In this document: piece after piece, positions 1-9,487 of the stretch
How positions within the stretch are numbered: position 1 is the stretch's first letter
How the letters are laid out: each line of letters starts with the position of its first letter
NCBI RefSeq assembly: GCF_020400655.1
Contig: NZ_JAINRC010000015.1
Location: forward strand, 124,001 to 188,000
Source of the DNA: Streptomyces spinosus
GTDB taxonomy: Bacteria > Actinomycetota > Actinomycetes > Streptomycetales > Streptomycetaceae
Direction: 5' to 3'
Length of the DNA stretch: 64,000 nt
The notes under the pieces: generated by a model
Told to the model about the DNA's origin: nothing
Seen by the model: the letters and a program-made list of their open reading frames with translations, nothing else
Databases searched by the model: none
Position numbers and translations under genes: made by a program

Positions 1-564
1 TGCGCCCGCGAGCAGACCAAGGCCGAGCAGGACGTCGACCAGGTGCGCCAGCGCGCCACCCGCGACCAGCAGCGCCTGGACTCCGGCGCGGTCACCTCGC
101 CGAAGGACCTGTCCAACCTCCAGCACGAGATCGCCTCCCTCGCCAAGCGGCAGGGCGACCTGGAGGACGTGGTCCTGGAGGTCATGGAGCGCCGCGAGGC
201 CGCGCAGGAGCGGGTGAACGAGCTGACCGAGCGTGTCGCCTCCGTCCAGTCGAAGATCGACGACGCGACCGGCCGCCGGGACGCGGCGTTCGAGGAGATC
301 GACGGCGAGGCCGCCTCGGTGACCAAGGAGCGCGAGGTCGTGGCGGCCTCCGTGCCCGCGGACCTGCTGCGGCTCTACGACAAGCTGCGCGAGCAGCAGG
401 GCGGCATCGGCGCGGCCAAGCTGTACGCCCGCACCTGCCAGGGGTGCCGCCAGGAGCTGGCCATCACCGAGCTGAACGAGATCCGCTCGGCGGCGCCGGA
501 CACGGTGGTCCGCTGCGAGAACTGCCGCCGCATCCTGGTGCGCACGGCCGAGTCGGGTCTGTAG
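1..564 (+). CDS. C4-type zinc ribbon domain protein (5' end outside window)
   Basis: The reading frame is open from base 1, so the start lies upstream of the window. The visible part is a long charged helical coiled coil (roughly the first 130 visible residues, many E/R/K/A heptads) followed by a C-terminal zinc ribbon made of two CxxC pairs, CQGC and CENC, near the end. This is the architecture of the CT398/DUF164 family, which in actinobacteria is encoded directly before the RNase H/phosphatase fusion, as here (12 nt gap). The family is thought to bind nucleic acid or a protein partner, but no reaction is known. An operon with the next gene is likely. Confidence 0.9.
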   Translation, partial: CAREQTKAEQDVDQVRQRATRDQQRLDSGAVTSPKDLSNLQHEIASLAKRQGDLEDVVLEVMERREAAQERVNELTERVASVQSKIDDATGRRDAAFEEIDGEAASVTKEREVVAASVPADLLRLYDKLREQQGGIGAAKLYARTCQGCRQELAITELNEIRSAAPDTVVRCENCRRILVRTAESGL

Positions 565-576
565 GGAGCGGCAGGG

Positions 577-2013
577 GTGCGGGAGTTCATCGTCGAGGCC
601 GACGGCGGGTCGCGGGGCAACCCCGGGCCCGCGGGCTACGGGGCGGTCGTGCTCGACGGGGCCACGGGTGAGGCCCTGACCGAGGCCGCGGAGTACATCG
701 GCGTCGCCACGAACAACGTCGCCGAGTACCGCGGCCTGCTGGCCGGCCTCCGCGCCGCCCGCGCCCTCGACCCGTCGGCCCGGGTCCACGTCCGCATGGA
801 CTCCAAGCTCGTCATCGAGCAGATGTCGGGCCGCTGGAAGATCAAACACCCCGACATGAAGCCGCTGGCGACGGAGGCGAGGTCCGTCTACCCGCCGGAC
901 CAGGTCACCTACGAGTGGATCCCCCGCGAGCGGAACAAACACGCGGACCGCTTGGCGAACGAGGCGATGGACGCGGGGGCGAAGGGCCGGCAGTGGTCAC
1001 CGTCGCAGTCCCGCGCGGCCCTGGACACCCCGCCGCCGGGCCCGCCCGGAGACGCGGCGGCGGGCGCGGCGAGGGCCCGCGCTGCTCTGGCGGAGAGCCG
1101 GGCCGCCGGTGCGGTCGCGGATTCCGCGGTCGCCGCGGAGGTCCGCCCCGCCGGTGCGGCCCCTGAACCCGCCGCAGCCGAGGGCGGCCGTGCCGCCGGT
1201 GCGGCGCCCCTCCCGGACGCGGCACCTCCCGGCGAGCAGCACCCCGCGGCACCCGGCGAGGGGCAGGCACGCGGCGAGCAGCACCCCGAGCACTCCGGCG
1301 AAGGGGGTCCCTCCGGTTCCGGTGGGGAAACCGTGGACGAGCGGCGCGTCACCAGTGCCCCCGGCTGGAGCGCCGCCCCCGACCTGGGCGCGCCCGCCAC
1401 CTTCGTCCTCCTGCGGCACGGGGAGACCCCCCTGACCCCCCAGAAACGCTTCTCCGGCAGCGGCGGCACCGACCCCTCCCTCTCCGCGGCGGGCCGGGAG
1501 CAGGCGCACCGCGTCGCCGAGTCCCTGGCGCGGCGCGGCACGATCCAGGCCGTCGTCGCCTCCCCCCTCGCCCGCACCCGCGAGACAGCCGAGATCGTCG
1601 CCGCCCGCCTGCGCCTGGACGTCACGGTCGACGACGGTCTGCGCGAGACGGACTTCGGCGCCTGGGAGGGTCTGACCTTCGGCGAGGTCCGCGAGCGCCA
1701 CCCGGACGACCTCGACGCCTGGCTCGCCGACCCGGAGGCCCACCCCACCGGCGGCGGCGAGAGCTTCGCCGAGACGGCCACCCGGATCGCCGCGACCCGC
1801 GACAAGCTGATCGCGGCCCACGCGGGCCGGACGGTCCTGCTGGTCACGCACGTCACCCCGATCAAGACCCTCGTCCGTCTCGCGCTCGGCGCCCCGCCCA
1901 AGTCGCTGTTCCGGATGGAGCTCTCGGCGGCCTCCCTGTCGGCGGTGGCGTACTACGCGGACGGCAACGCGAGCGTACGGCTGTTCAACGACACCTCTCA
2001 CCTGCGCCCCTGA
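577..2013 (+). CDS. Bifunctional RNase HI / histidine phosphatase (alpha-ribazole phosphatase-like)
   Basis: GTG start 12 nt after the zinc-ribbon gene, with a purine-rich GGGAGCGG upstream; 478 aa. Residues 1-135 form an RNase HI domain with the four acidic residues visible (ADGGSRGN, NVAEYRGL, RMDSKL, HADRLANEA), which cleaves RNA in RNA:DNA hybrids. Residues about 140-270 are an Ala/Pro/Gly-rich low-complexity linker. Residues 275-478 are a phosphoglycerate mutase-like histidine phosphatase with LLRHGET, ETDFGAWEG and the distal LVTHVTP. The fusion corresponds to M. tuberculosis Rv2228c, for which both RNase H and CobC (alpha-ribazole phosphatase, cobalamin loop assembly) activities are known. 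The physiological phosphatase substrate here is inferred only by homology. Confidence 0.93.
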   Translation: MREFIVEADGGSRGNPGPAGYGAVVLDGATGEALTEAAEYIGVATNNVAEYRGLLAGLRAARALDPSARVHVRMDSKLVIEQMSGRWKIKHPDMKPLATEARSVYPPDQVTYEWIPRERNKHADRLANEAMDAGAKGRQWSPSQSRAALDTPPPGPPGDAAAGAARARAALAESRAAGAVADSAVAAEVRPAGAAPEPAAAEGGRAAGAAPLPDAAPPGEQHPAAPGEGQARGEQHPEHSGEGGPSGSGGETVDERRVTSAPGWSAAPDLGAPATFVLLRHGETPLTPQKRFSGSGGTDPSLSAAGREQAHRVAESLARRGTIQAVVASPLARTRETAEIVAARLRLDVTVDDGLRETDFGAWEGLTFGEVRERHPDDLDAWLADPEAHPTGGGESFAETATRIAATRDKLIAAHAGRTVLLVTHVTPIKTLVRLALGAPPKSLFRMELSAASLSAVAYYADGNASVRLFNDTSHLRP

Positions 2014-2025
2014 GCCCCCGGGCGG

Positions 2026-2688
2026 CTACGCCCCCGAGCCGCCCGAGGACCTCAGCCCGGCCGCCCCGCGCGCCAGTTCCTCGATCCGCCCCCAGTCCCG
2101 GGCGGTCACGGCCTCCGCCGGGACCATCCAGCTCCCGCCCACGCAGCCGACATTGGGAAGGGCGAGGTACTCGGGCGCGGTCTGCGGCCCGATCCCGCCC
2201 GTGGGGCAGAACCGGGCCTGCGGCAACGGCCCGGCCAGCGACCGCAGGTACGCCGTACCGCCCGCCGCCTGCGCCGGGAAGAACTTCATCTCCCGTACCC
2301 CGCGCTCCAGCAGCGCGACGACCTCCGAGGCGGTCGACACCCCGGGCAGGAACGGCACCCCGGACCCGCGCATCGCCTCCAGCAGCGCCTCCGTCCACCC
2401 GGGACTGACCAGGAACCGCGCCCCGTCCGCCGTGCACGCGGCCACCTGCTCCGGTGTGATCACCGTGCCCGCCCCGACGACGGCCTCGGGGACCTCGGCG
2501 GCGATGGCCCGGATCGCGGCCGGCGCCGCGGGGGTCCGCAGGGTCACCTCGATGGCGGGCAGTCCGCCCGCGACCAGCGCCCGCGCGAGCGGTACGGCGT
2601 CGGCGGCGTCGTCGAGCACCACCACGGGCACGACGGGGGCGAGGTCCAGCACGGAGGCAGCCGGGAACGAGGGCAGCGGCGAGGTCAT
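2026..2688 (-). CDS. eda: 2-dehydro-3-deoxy-phosphogluconate (KDPG/KHG) aldolase
   Basis: 220 aa, the usual length of class I KDPG/KHG aldolases. It cleaves 2-keto-3-deoxy-6-phosphogluconate to pyruvate and glyceraldehyde-3-phosphate. The Schiff-base lysine lies in EMKFFPAQ, the catalytic glutamate in PAIEVTLRTP, and the phosphate-binding segment is CPTGGIG. It is convergent with the RNase H gene, only 12 nt apart at the 3' ends. The ATG at 2688 is 6 nt from a -10-like CACGAT, so the transcript may be leaderless. A perfect palindrome overlaps the -35 (separate entry), suggesting sugar-acid-responsive repression. No other Entner-Doudoroff gene is adjacent. Confidence 0.93.
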   Translation of the reverse strand: MTSPLPSFPAASVLDLAPVVPVVVLDDAADAVPLARALVAGGLPAIEVTLRTPAAPAAIRAIAAEVPEAVVGAGTVITPEQVAACTADGARFLVSPGWTEALLEAMRGSGVPFLPGVSTASEVVALLERGVREMKFFPAQAAGGTAYLRSLAGPLPQARFCPTGGIGPQTAPEYLALPNVGCVGGSWMVPAEAVTARDWGRIEELARGAAGLRSSGGSGA

Positions 2689-2694
2689 GCGCTC

Positions 2695-2734
2695 ATCGTG
2701 CCCAGCTACTGCAATGTCCGCAACGAGCGTTGCG
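2695..2734 (-). promoter_or_regulatory. eda promoter with overlapping palindromic operator
   Basis: Reading the minus strand: -35 TTGCGG (2723-2718), 17-bp spacer, -10 CACGAT (2700-2695), then 6 nt to the ATG. The palindrome CGCAACG-AG-CGTTGCG (2719-2734) is perfect over 7+7 bases and covers the -35. TGCAATG copies flank it at 2710-2716 and 2740-2746. This looks like a repressor site; an IclR- or GntR-type regulator is only a guess, as none is encoded nearby. Confidence 0.55.
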
Positions 2735-2760
2735 TATCTTGCAATGCCGTCGGTGTCTTC

Positions 2761-3546
2761 TCAGTGCACCTCGTCCACCAGCACGTCCAGCGCCCACGCC
2801 TTGCCCGCCTTCCCGGGCGCCTCCGCCTCCACGGCGTACCCCAGCTCCCGCAGCACCCCCACCAGCTCCCCGGGATCCTTCGGCTCGGCCCCCGCGGTCA
2901 GCAGGCTCCGGACGATCCGGCCCTTCGTCGCCTTGTTGAAGTGGCTGACGACCTTGCGGGTCGGCGCGTGCAGCACCCGTACCGTCGCCGTGCGCCCGGC
3001 CACCTCGCCCTTCGGCCGCCAGGCCGCCGCGTACGCCGAGGACCGCAGGTCGAGCACCAAGCCGTCGGCCGCCGCCTCCGGCAGCACCTCCGCCATCGGC
3101 GCCCGCCAGTGCCCGGCCAGCGCGCCGAGACCCGGCAGCTTCACGCCCATCGAACAGCGGTAGGAGGGAATCCGGTCCGTCACCCGCACGGCACCCCACA
3201 GCCCGGAGAAGACCAGCAGCGAGTCCGCCGCACGGCGCCGTGCCGCCGCGTCCAGCGTGGCCAGGCCGAGGGCGTCGTACAGGACACCGGTGTAGATCTC
3301 CCCGGCCGGGCGGGCGCCCGCCGCGCGCAGCCCGGCGTTCTTCGCGACCTCGCCGCGCAGCCCCTCGCTCAGCCCCAGCACCTCGCGGGCCTTCTCCTCG
3401 TCACCGGAGCACAACTCGACCAGCTCCCCGAGCACGGCCTCCCGCGCGGCGGTCAGCCCCGGCAGGGACAGCGACTCCGGCCGAAGCGGGGCGCCCTCGC
3501 CCCCGTTCGCCTTGCCTTCCGAGGGCGGCAGCAGGACCAGCAACAC
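2761..3546 (-). CDS. yaaA: YaaA-family peroxide stress protein
   Basis: 261 aa from a GTG start, with the family signature LLPPSEGK at the N-terminus, full-length matching YaaA (DUF328/UPF0246), and the C-terminal segment SHFNKATKGRIVR. In E. coli YaaA protects against hydrogen peroxide by limiting free iron and binds unusual DNA structures; that role is known for the family and is inferred here. It is encoded 72 nt upstream of eda on the same strand but eda has its own promoter in the gap, so the two are probably separate units. Divergent from the RNB nuclease. Confidence 0.88.
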   Translation of the reverse strand: MLLVLLPPSEGKANGGEGAPLRPESLSLPGLTAAREAVLGELVELCSGDEEKAREVLGLSEGLRGEVAKNAGLRAAGARPAGEIYTGVLYDALGLATLDAAARRRAADSLLVFSGLWGAVRVTDRIPSYRCSMGVKLPGLGALAGHWRAPMAEVLPEAAADGLVLDLRSSAYAAAWRPKGEVAGRTATVRVLHAPTRKVVSHFNKATKGRIVRSLLTAGAEPKDPGELVGVLRELGYAVEAEAPGKAGKAWALDVLVDEVH

Positions 3547-3617
3547 GTACTCCTCACGTAGACCTCCGCGCCAGGGTACGGCGTGACTCCCGTGCCACCT
3601 CCGCCTACGCTCGCCCC

Positions 3618-5051
3618 ATGCCCCGCCGCAAGATCCGCGTCACCGGCGCCCCAGAAGCCCCCCTCCGGGCCGCGCTCGCCGCGCTCCGCTCCGAACTCGG
3701 CATCCCGGAGACCTTCCCGCCACAGGTCCTGGCGGTGGCCGAGCAGGCGGCCAAGGACCCGGCCCTGCCCGTGCACGACGCCACCGACATCCCCTTCTTC
3801 ACCCTGGACCCGCCCACCTCCACCGACCTCGACCAGGCCACCCACCTGTCCCGGCACGGCACCGGCTACCGCGTCCGGTACGCCATCGCCGACGTCGCCG
3901 CCTTCGTGGCACCCGGCTCGGCCCTGGACGCGGAGGCGCACCGCCGGGTGACCACCCTGTACTTCCCCGACGAGAGGGTCCCGCTGCACCCCGCCGTGCT
4001 CAGCGAGGGCGCGGCCAGCCTGCTGCCCGGACAGACCCGGCCGGCCGTGCTGTGGACGATCGACCTGGACGCCCAGGGCCGCGCCCTCGCCGTCGACGTG
4101 CGCCGCGCCCTGGTCCGCAGCCGGGCAAAGCTCGACTACGCCCACGTGCAGCGGGACATCGACGCGGGGACCGCCGAGGAACCCGTCGCGCTGCTCAAGG
4201 AGATCGGCGAGGCGCGGGAACGGCTGGAGGCCGAGCGCGGCGGAATCTCCCTGCACGTGCCCGAGCAGGAGATCGTCCAGCGGGACCACACCTACGCGCT
4301 GCGCTACCGCGCCCCGCTGCCCGCCGACCGCTGGAACGCCCAGCTCTCCCTGCTCACCGGCATGGCCGCCGCCGATCTGATGCTCGCCCACGGCACCGGC
4401 ATCCTGCGCACCCTGCCCACCGCCCCCGACGGCGCCGTCGCACGGCTGCGCCGTACCGCCACGGCCCTGCACATCGACTGGCCGCACCACGTGAGTTACG
4501 CGGCCCTGCTGCGCACCCTCGACCCGCACGACCCGCACCACGCGGCCTTCCTCCAGGAGTGCACCACCCTGCTGCGCGGGGCCGGATACACCGTCTTCCG
4601 GGACGGCGAGCTGCCCGCGCTCACCACGCACGCGGCCGTCGCCGCCGCCTACGCGCACTGCACCGCCCCGCTGCGCCGCCTCGCCGACCGGTACGCCGCG
4701 GAGATCTGCCTCGCCGCCGTCGCCGGCCAGGAGCCGCCCGACTGGGTGCTCGCCGCACTAGACGCGCTGCCCCGGCGGATGGCCGACGGCTCCCGGCGCG
4801 CGGGCACGGTCGAGCGGGAGTGCGTCGACATCGTGGAAGCCGCCCTGCTCAAGGACCGGGTCGGGGACGTCTTCGACGGCTGCGTCGTGGACGTGGACGA
4901 GCGCCGGCCGACCGTGGGCACCGTCCAGGTGCTGTCCCCGGCGGTCATCGGACGGATCGAGGGCCCGGACCTGCCGCTCGGCGAACGCCTGCGCGTCCGG
5001 CTCACCCGCGCCGACCCGGGCACGTCGAAGGTCCTCTTCGCCGTGGCGTGA
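3618..5051 (+). CDS. Short RNB-domain exoribonuclease (RNase II/R family)
   Basis: 477 aa from the ATG at 3618; TACGCT lies 6 nt before it, so a leaderless message is likely. The RNB catalytic core is clear: the metal-binding aspartates sit in TLDPPTSTDLDQATHL (about residue 60-75), and the substrate-positioning arginines in CTAPLRRLADRY. Family members degrade RNA 3' to 5'. Unlike E. coli RNase II or R, there are no N-terminal cold-shock domains, since only about 55 residues precede the core, and just a short OB/S1-like tail remains. This compact form is common in actinobacteria. Exact substrates cannot be told from sequence. Confidence 0.9.
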   Translation: MPRRKIRVTGAPEAPLRAALAALRSELGIPETFPPQVLAVAEQAAKDPALPVHDATDIPFFTLDPPTSTDLDQATHLSRHGTGYRVRYAIADVAAFVAPGSALDAEAHRRVTTLYFPDERVPLHPAVLSEGAASLLPGQTRPAVLWTIDLDAQGRALAVDVRRALVRSRAKLDYAHVQRDIDAGTAEEPVALLKEIGEARERLEAERGGISLHVPEQEIVQRDHTYALRYRAPLPADRWNAQLSLLTGMAAADLMLAHGTGILRTLPTAPDGAVARLRRTATALHIDWPHHVSYAALLRTLDPHDPHHAAFLQECTTLLRGAGYTVFRDGELPALTTHAAVAAAYAHCTAPLRRLADRYAAEICLAAVAGQEPPDWVLAALDALPRRMADGSRRAGTVERECVDIVEAALLKDRVGDVFDGCVVDVDERRPTVGTVQVLSPAVIGRIEGPDLPLGERLRVRLTRADPGTSKVLFAVA

Positions 5052-5161
5052 ACCGCCTGGACGAACGCGGCATGGAACGGCGGCTTCCGGCGCTGTACGC
5101 GGTGAGGGGAGCCGCGGCGCGGGACGGGCGCCGTCGGCGGAAGTCGTGGGAGGACGGTCCG

Positions 5162-6010
5162 ATGGGGGAACAGGCGCGCTGGACACGGGCCCGGCTGGGA
5201 CGCTGCGGACCCCCGCTCGACCTGCTCACCGCGAGCTTCCGCCGGCACGTCTACGCCCCGCACGCCCACGACGAGTACACGATCGGCGTCTGCGTCGGCG
5301 GCTCCGAGATCATCGACTACCGGGGCGGCCACATCCGCACCGGCCCCGGCACCATCGTCGTCCTCGAACCCGGCGAGATGCACACCGGCGGCCCCGGCAA
5401 CCCCACCGACGGCTACGCCTACCGCGCCCTGTACGCCGAGCCGTCCCTGCTGGCCGACGGCACCCTCGGCGGTCCGCCGCACTTCCGCGAACCCCTCATC
5501 GACGACCCGGCGCTGGCCCGGGCCCTGCGCACCGCCCACACGCGGCTCAGCACCTGCCCCGACCCGCTGGAGGCCGAATCGGTGCTGCCCTGGGTGCTCA
5601 CCGCCCTCGCCCGGCGCCACTCCACCGCCCGCCCGCTCGCCGACCGCGTCCCCGGCGCCGCCGCCATCGCCCGCGCGGTCCGCGACCGCCTCGCCGACGA
5701 ACTCACCGACCCGCCCTCCCTGGCCCTGCTCGCCACCGACCTCGGCCTGTCCCGCTACCAGCTCCTGCGCGCCTTCCGCACGACGATGGGCATACCCCCC
5801 TACGCCTGGCTCGCCCAGCACCGGGTCACCAAGGCGCGGGTCCTGCTGGAGGCCGGCCTGCGCCCCGCCGAAGTGGCCGCCCTCGTCGGCTTCGCCGACC
5901 AGGCCCACCTCACCCGCTGGTTCCGCCGGGTGCTCGGGGTGACCCCGGCGGCCTACCGCAACAGCGTTCAAGACAGCCCCGGACCGGGCGGCCGACACTC
6001 GGCCGCATGA
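5162..6010 (+). CDS. AraC-family transcriptional regulator with cupin sensor domain
   Basis: 282 aa from ATG 5162, preceded by GGAGG at about 9 nt. Residues 1-100 form an AraC-type cupin (HAHDEYTIGV, GEMHTGGP), the usual ligand-sensing part. Residues about 185-280 hold two helix-turn-helix motifs ending in the typical GFADQAHLTRWFRRVLGVTPAAYR. The stop overlaps the start of the EamA exporter gene (ATGA), so the two are translationally coupled and the regulator probably controls the exporter. An open frame extends far upstream but runs antisense-like through the RNB gene and was not used. Confidence 0.92.
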   Translation: MGEQARWTRARLGRCGPPLDLLTASFRRHVYAPHAHDEYTIGVCVGGSEIIDYRGGHIRTGPGTIVVLEPGEMHTGGPGNPTDGYAYRALYAEPSLLADGTLGGPPHFREPLIDDPALARALRTAHTRLSTCPDPLEAESVLPWVLTALARRHSTARPLADRVPGAAAIARAVRDRLADELTDPPSLALLATDLGLSRYQLLRAFRTTMGIPPYAWLAQHRVTKARVLLEAGLRPAEVAALVGFADQAHLTRWFRRVLGVTPAAYRNSVQDSPGPGGRHSAA

Positions 6011-6936
6011 CTGCACGCGGCTGGTTCCTGTTCTCCCTGATGGGAGTGGTCTGGGGCATCCCCTATCTGATGATCAAGGTGGCGGTGGACGCGGTGTCCC
6101 CGCCGGTGGTGGTGTTCACGCGCTGTGCGCTCGGTGCCGCCCTGCTGCTCCCGTTCGCCCTCCGCCAGGGCGGCCTCGGCGACGCGGTACGACGCCACTG
6201 GCGCCCCATGCTGGCCTTCGCGGTCCTGGAGATCATGATCCCCTGGTTCACCCTGACCGACGCCGAACGGCACCTGTCAAGCTCGACGGCGGGCCTGCTG
6301 ATCGCGGGCGTGCCGATCGTCGGCGTGGTCCTGGCCCGGTTCCTGGGCGACACGGAACACCTCGGCGTCCGCCGGATCGCGGGCCTGGCCCTGGGGCTGG
6401 CGGGGGTGACGGTCCTCACCCTCCCGCACCTCACCGGCGGTGACGCCCGCTCCCTTGCGGAGGTGCTGGTGACGGTCCTGGGCTATGCCACGGCCCCCCT
6501 GATCGCCGCCCGCCGCCTCAAGGAGGTCCCGTCGCTCCATCTGACGGCCGCCTGCCTCACCCTGGCCGCCGTCGTCTACGCCCCCGCGGCGGCCCTCACC
6601 CGCCCGGCCGCCCTGCCCTCGCCCACCGTCCTGGCCGCGCTCGCCGGACTGGGCGTGATCTGCACCGCCGTGGCGTTCGTGGCGTTCCTGGAACTGATCA
6701 GGGAGGCCGGCCCCACCCGGGCCACGGTGATCACCTACGTCAACCCGGCGGTGGCGGTGGCGGCGGGCGCCCTGTTCCTGGACGAACCGCTGACCCTCCC
6801 GGTGCTGGCCGCCTTCGCCCTCATCCTGGCCGGCTCGGTCCTCGCCACCGCCGCGGGTCCCAGGCGCGGCACGCGCCCGGTACCATGGTCGACACGGCAG
6901 ACGAGCCGGGCGGACGGCCGCGTGGAGTCCCCTTAG
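6007..6936 (+). CDS. EamA/DMT-family transporter
   Basis: 309 aa with about ten hydrophobic helices in two EamA repeats; MGVVWGIPYLMIKVA opens the first and VAFVAFLELIREAGPTRA lies in the second. Members of the drug/metabolite transporter superfamily usually export metabolites or toxic compounds through the inner membrane. ATG 6007 overlaps the AraC stop. The last 13 codons lie inside the 5' end of the RNase P RNA gene: the stop at 6934-6936 falls in the rnpB P1-P3 region. The C-terminal tail (after TAAGPRRG) is therefore probably shaped by rnpB rather than by transporter function. Substrate unknown. Confidence 0.9.
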   Translation: MTARGWFLFSLMGVVWGIPYLMIKVAVDAVSPPVVVFTRCALGAALLLPFALRQGGLGDAVRRHWRPMLAFAVLEIMIPWFTLTDAERHLSSSTAGLLIAGVPIVGVVLARFLGDTEHLGVRRIAGLALGLAGVTVLTLPHLTGGDARSLAEVLVTVLGYATAPLIAARRLKEVPSLHLTAACLTLAAVVYAPAAALTRPAALPSPTVLAALAGLGVICTAVAFVAFLELIREAGPTRATVITYVNPAVAVAAGALFLDEPLTLPVLAAFALILAGSVLATAAGPRRGTRPVPWSTRQTSRADGRVESP

Positions 6937-7313
6937 GGGCTTCCCGAGGAACGTCCGGGCTCCACAGGGCAGGGTGGTGGCTAACGGCCACCCGGGGTGA
7001 CCCGCGGGACAGTGCCACAGAAAGCAGACCGCCCGGGGCTCCGGCCCCTGGTAAGGGTGAAACGGTGGTGTAAGAGACCACCAGTGCCCAGGGTGACCTG
7101 GGCAGCTAGGTAAACCCCACCCGGAGCAAGGTCAAGAGGGGCCGCCTCTCGCGAGAGGGGCGTCCCTGCGCGGACGACCGAGGGCTGCCCGCCCGAGTCC
7201 GCGGGTAGACCGCACGAGGCCGGCGGCAACGCCGGCCCTAGATGGATGGCCGTCGCCCCGGCGTCCGCGAGGACACCGGGGAACAGAACCCGGCGTACAG
7301 CCCGACTCGTCTG
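6898..7313 (+). ncRNA. rnpB: RNase P RNA (M1 RNA, type A)
   Basis: The catalytic RNA that removes 5' leaders from pre-tRNA. The ends are fixed by the P1 helix: 6898-6910 pairs with 7301-7313 with one mismatch. Conserved core segments are present: GAGGAACGTCCGGGCTCC (CR I, near 6946), ACAGAAAGCAGACCGCC, GGTAAACCCCACCCGGAGCA (CR III) and ACAGAACCCGGC (CR V, near 7283). The length, about 416 nt, is normal. TACCAT at 6881-6886 is a reasonable -10 inside the exporter gene; no convincing -35 was seen. Exact ends are approximate by a few bases. Confidence 0.95.
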
Positions 7314-7477
7314 CCGCTCCGTTCTCGCGCGGGGCCGGCCACGTGTGCCGTCGCGCGCCGTCGCCACCAGGGCCCGGGACCCCCTGGGACCCCACGGAAA
7401 CCGCCGTTGGCCGCACGGCGCCAAGCGCCGCCCGCCGCCCCGCGGGACGCCCGCCATCCCCCAGGACGACCGCCCGC

Positions 7478-8023
<546 letters not shown>

Positions 8024-8143
8024 GGTGACTCCCCAGCTGACAGGCGGACACGTCCCCTCCCGCGTCCCACCCTCGCACCGGGGACGCCGCCCGGCCCGTC
8101 CTCGCTGCCGTTCGGGTGGCGGGACCGCCGGGGGCCTGGCGCC

Positions 8144-8346
8144 ATGGCGATGCAGCCGGCCATGCCCAGCGACCCCGTGGTCCGGCCTTCGCCCACGCCG
8201 TCCACGCCGTCCACGCCCACCGACCGCGAGGGCTTCATGGCCCTGCTCGCACCCGGGGCGGCCATGGCCGACGACGGCTCCGGCCGGGACCTGGCCGACT
8301 GGATCGACCGGGGCGGATCTCGCGGTCCGACACCGGGCAGGCGTAG
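8144..8346 (+). pseudogene. Remnant of a SnoaL/NTF2-like protein gene with internal deletion
   Basis: From ATG 8144 the frame reads a degraded start, then DREGFMALLAPGAAMADDG and DLADWIDR, which is the typical N-terminal third of small Streptomyces NTF2-like (SnoaL fold) proteins. The expected middle section is missing. Shifted by one frame, the sequence right after the break encodes SRSDTGQA and a stop at 8344-8346, which matches the usual C-terminal end (DTGQA) of that family. So roughly 50-60 codons appear deleted with loss of frame. Family assignment rests on recalled family patterns, not a search. Confidence 0.55.
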
Positions 8347-8434
8347 GAAGGCCCAAGCCTGAGGAGACGTACGCGCGGACAACGCCCCCCGGGGTCTTGT
8401 GTTCGCGTGCGCTCCAACTCCTAGCGTCCCACCC

Positions 8435-9415
8435 ATGACGACACGGACGCTGGGACGCAGCGGCATCGAGGTGAGCGCGCTCGGTTTCGGGTGCTGGGCC
8501 ATCGGGGGTGAGCACCGGACCGCCGACGGGCAGCCCGTCGGCTGGGGGAAGGTGGACGACGAGGAGTCCGTACGGGCCGTCCGCCGGGCGCTGGACCTCG
8601 GTGTCACCTTCTTCGACACCGCCGACTCCTACGGCACCGGGCACAGCGAGGAGATTCTCGCCAAGGCCCTCGGCAAGCGGCGGGACGACGTCGTCCTCGC
8701 CACCAAGTGGGGCAACGTCTTCGACGCGGACACCCGCACGCTCACCGGCACCGACGCCACCCCGGAGTACGCCCGCCGGGCCCTGACCGCCTCCCTGCGC
8801 CGCCTCGGCACCGACCGCGTCGACCTCTACCAGCTCCACATCTCCGACGCGGACCCGGTGCGGGCCGCCGAACTCCGCGACGCCTGCGAGGAGTTCGTCG
8901 CCGAAGGGCTCGTGCGTGCCTACGGCTGGAGCACCGACGACCCCGCGCGGGCCGCCGTCTTCGCGAAGGGCCCGCACTGCACGGCCGTGCAGCACACCCT
9001 CAACGTGCTCCAGGACGCGCCGGACGTCGTGGCCCTGTGCGAGCGGCTGGAGCTGGCGAGCGTCAACCGCGGCCCGCTCGCCATGGGGCTGCTCGCCGGG
9101 CGACGCGGCGGACCGCTGGAGGCCGGGGACATCCGGAGCCGGCCGCCCGCCTGGCTCCCGGGGTACGCGGCCGACGGCTCCGGCGCCGATCCCGAGTGGC
9201 TGGCCAGGATCGACGCGGTCCGCTCCGTCCTCACCAGCGACGGCCGCAGCCTCGCCCAGGGCGCCCTCGCCTGGCTGTGGGCCCGCAGCCCGCGCACGGT
9301 GCCCATCCCCGGCTTCCGGACCGTCGCCCAGGCCGAGGAGAACGCCGGGGCGCTCGCGAAGGGTCCCCTCACCCCGGCGCAGTCCGCCGAGATCGACCGC
9401 CTGCTCGGCAGGTGA
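8435..9415 (+). CDS. Aldo/keto reductase
   Basis: 326 aa, usual AKR length. It starts at ATG 8435, with TAGCGT 7 nt upstream and no Shine-Dalgarno, so probably leaderless. The (beta/alpha)8 family markers are present: GFGCWAIGG at the start, the catalytic Asp and Tyr in FFDTADSYGTG, Lys in VLATKWGN, His in LYQLHISD, and the NADPH-binding C-terminal IPGFRTVAQAEENAGAL. It reduces aldehydes or ketones using NADPH; the natural substrate cannot be read from sequence. Follows the broken NTF2-like gene without sign of coupling. Confidence 0.92.
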   Translation: MTTRTLGRSGIEVSALGFGCWAIGGEHRTADGQPVGWGKVDDEESVRAVRRALDLGVTFFDTADSYGTGHSEEILAKALGKRRDDVVLATKWGNVFDADTRTLTGTDATPEYARRALTASLRRLGTDRVDLYQLHISDADPVRAAELRDACEEFVAEGLVRAYGWSTDDPARAAVFAKGPHCTAVQHTLNVLQDAPDVVALCERLELASVNRGPLAMGLLAGRRGGPLEAGDIRSRPPAWLPGYAADGSGADPEWLARIDAVRSVLTSDGRSLAQGALAWLWARSPRTVPIPGFRTVAQAEENAGALAKGPLTPAQSAEIDRLLGR

Positions 9416-9487
9416 GCGGCCCCTGGGGCCGTGCGGGGGAGACGGGTGGGGCGGGTGCCGCGCGCACGAGGGCGTCACATGGATCGT

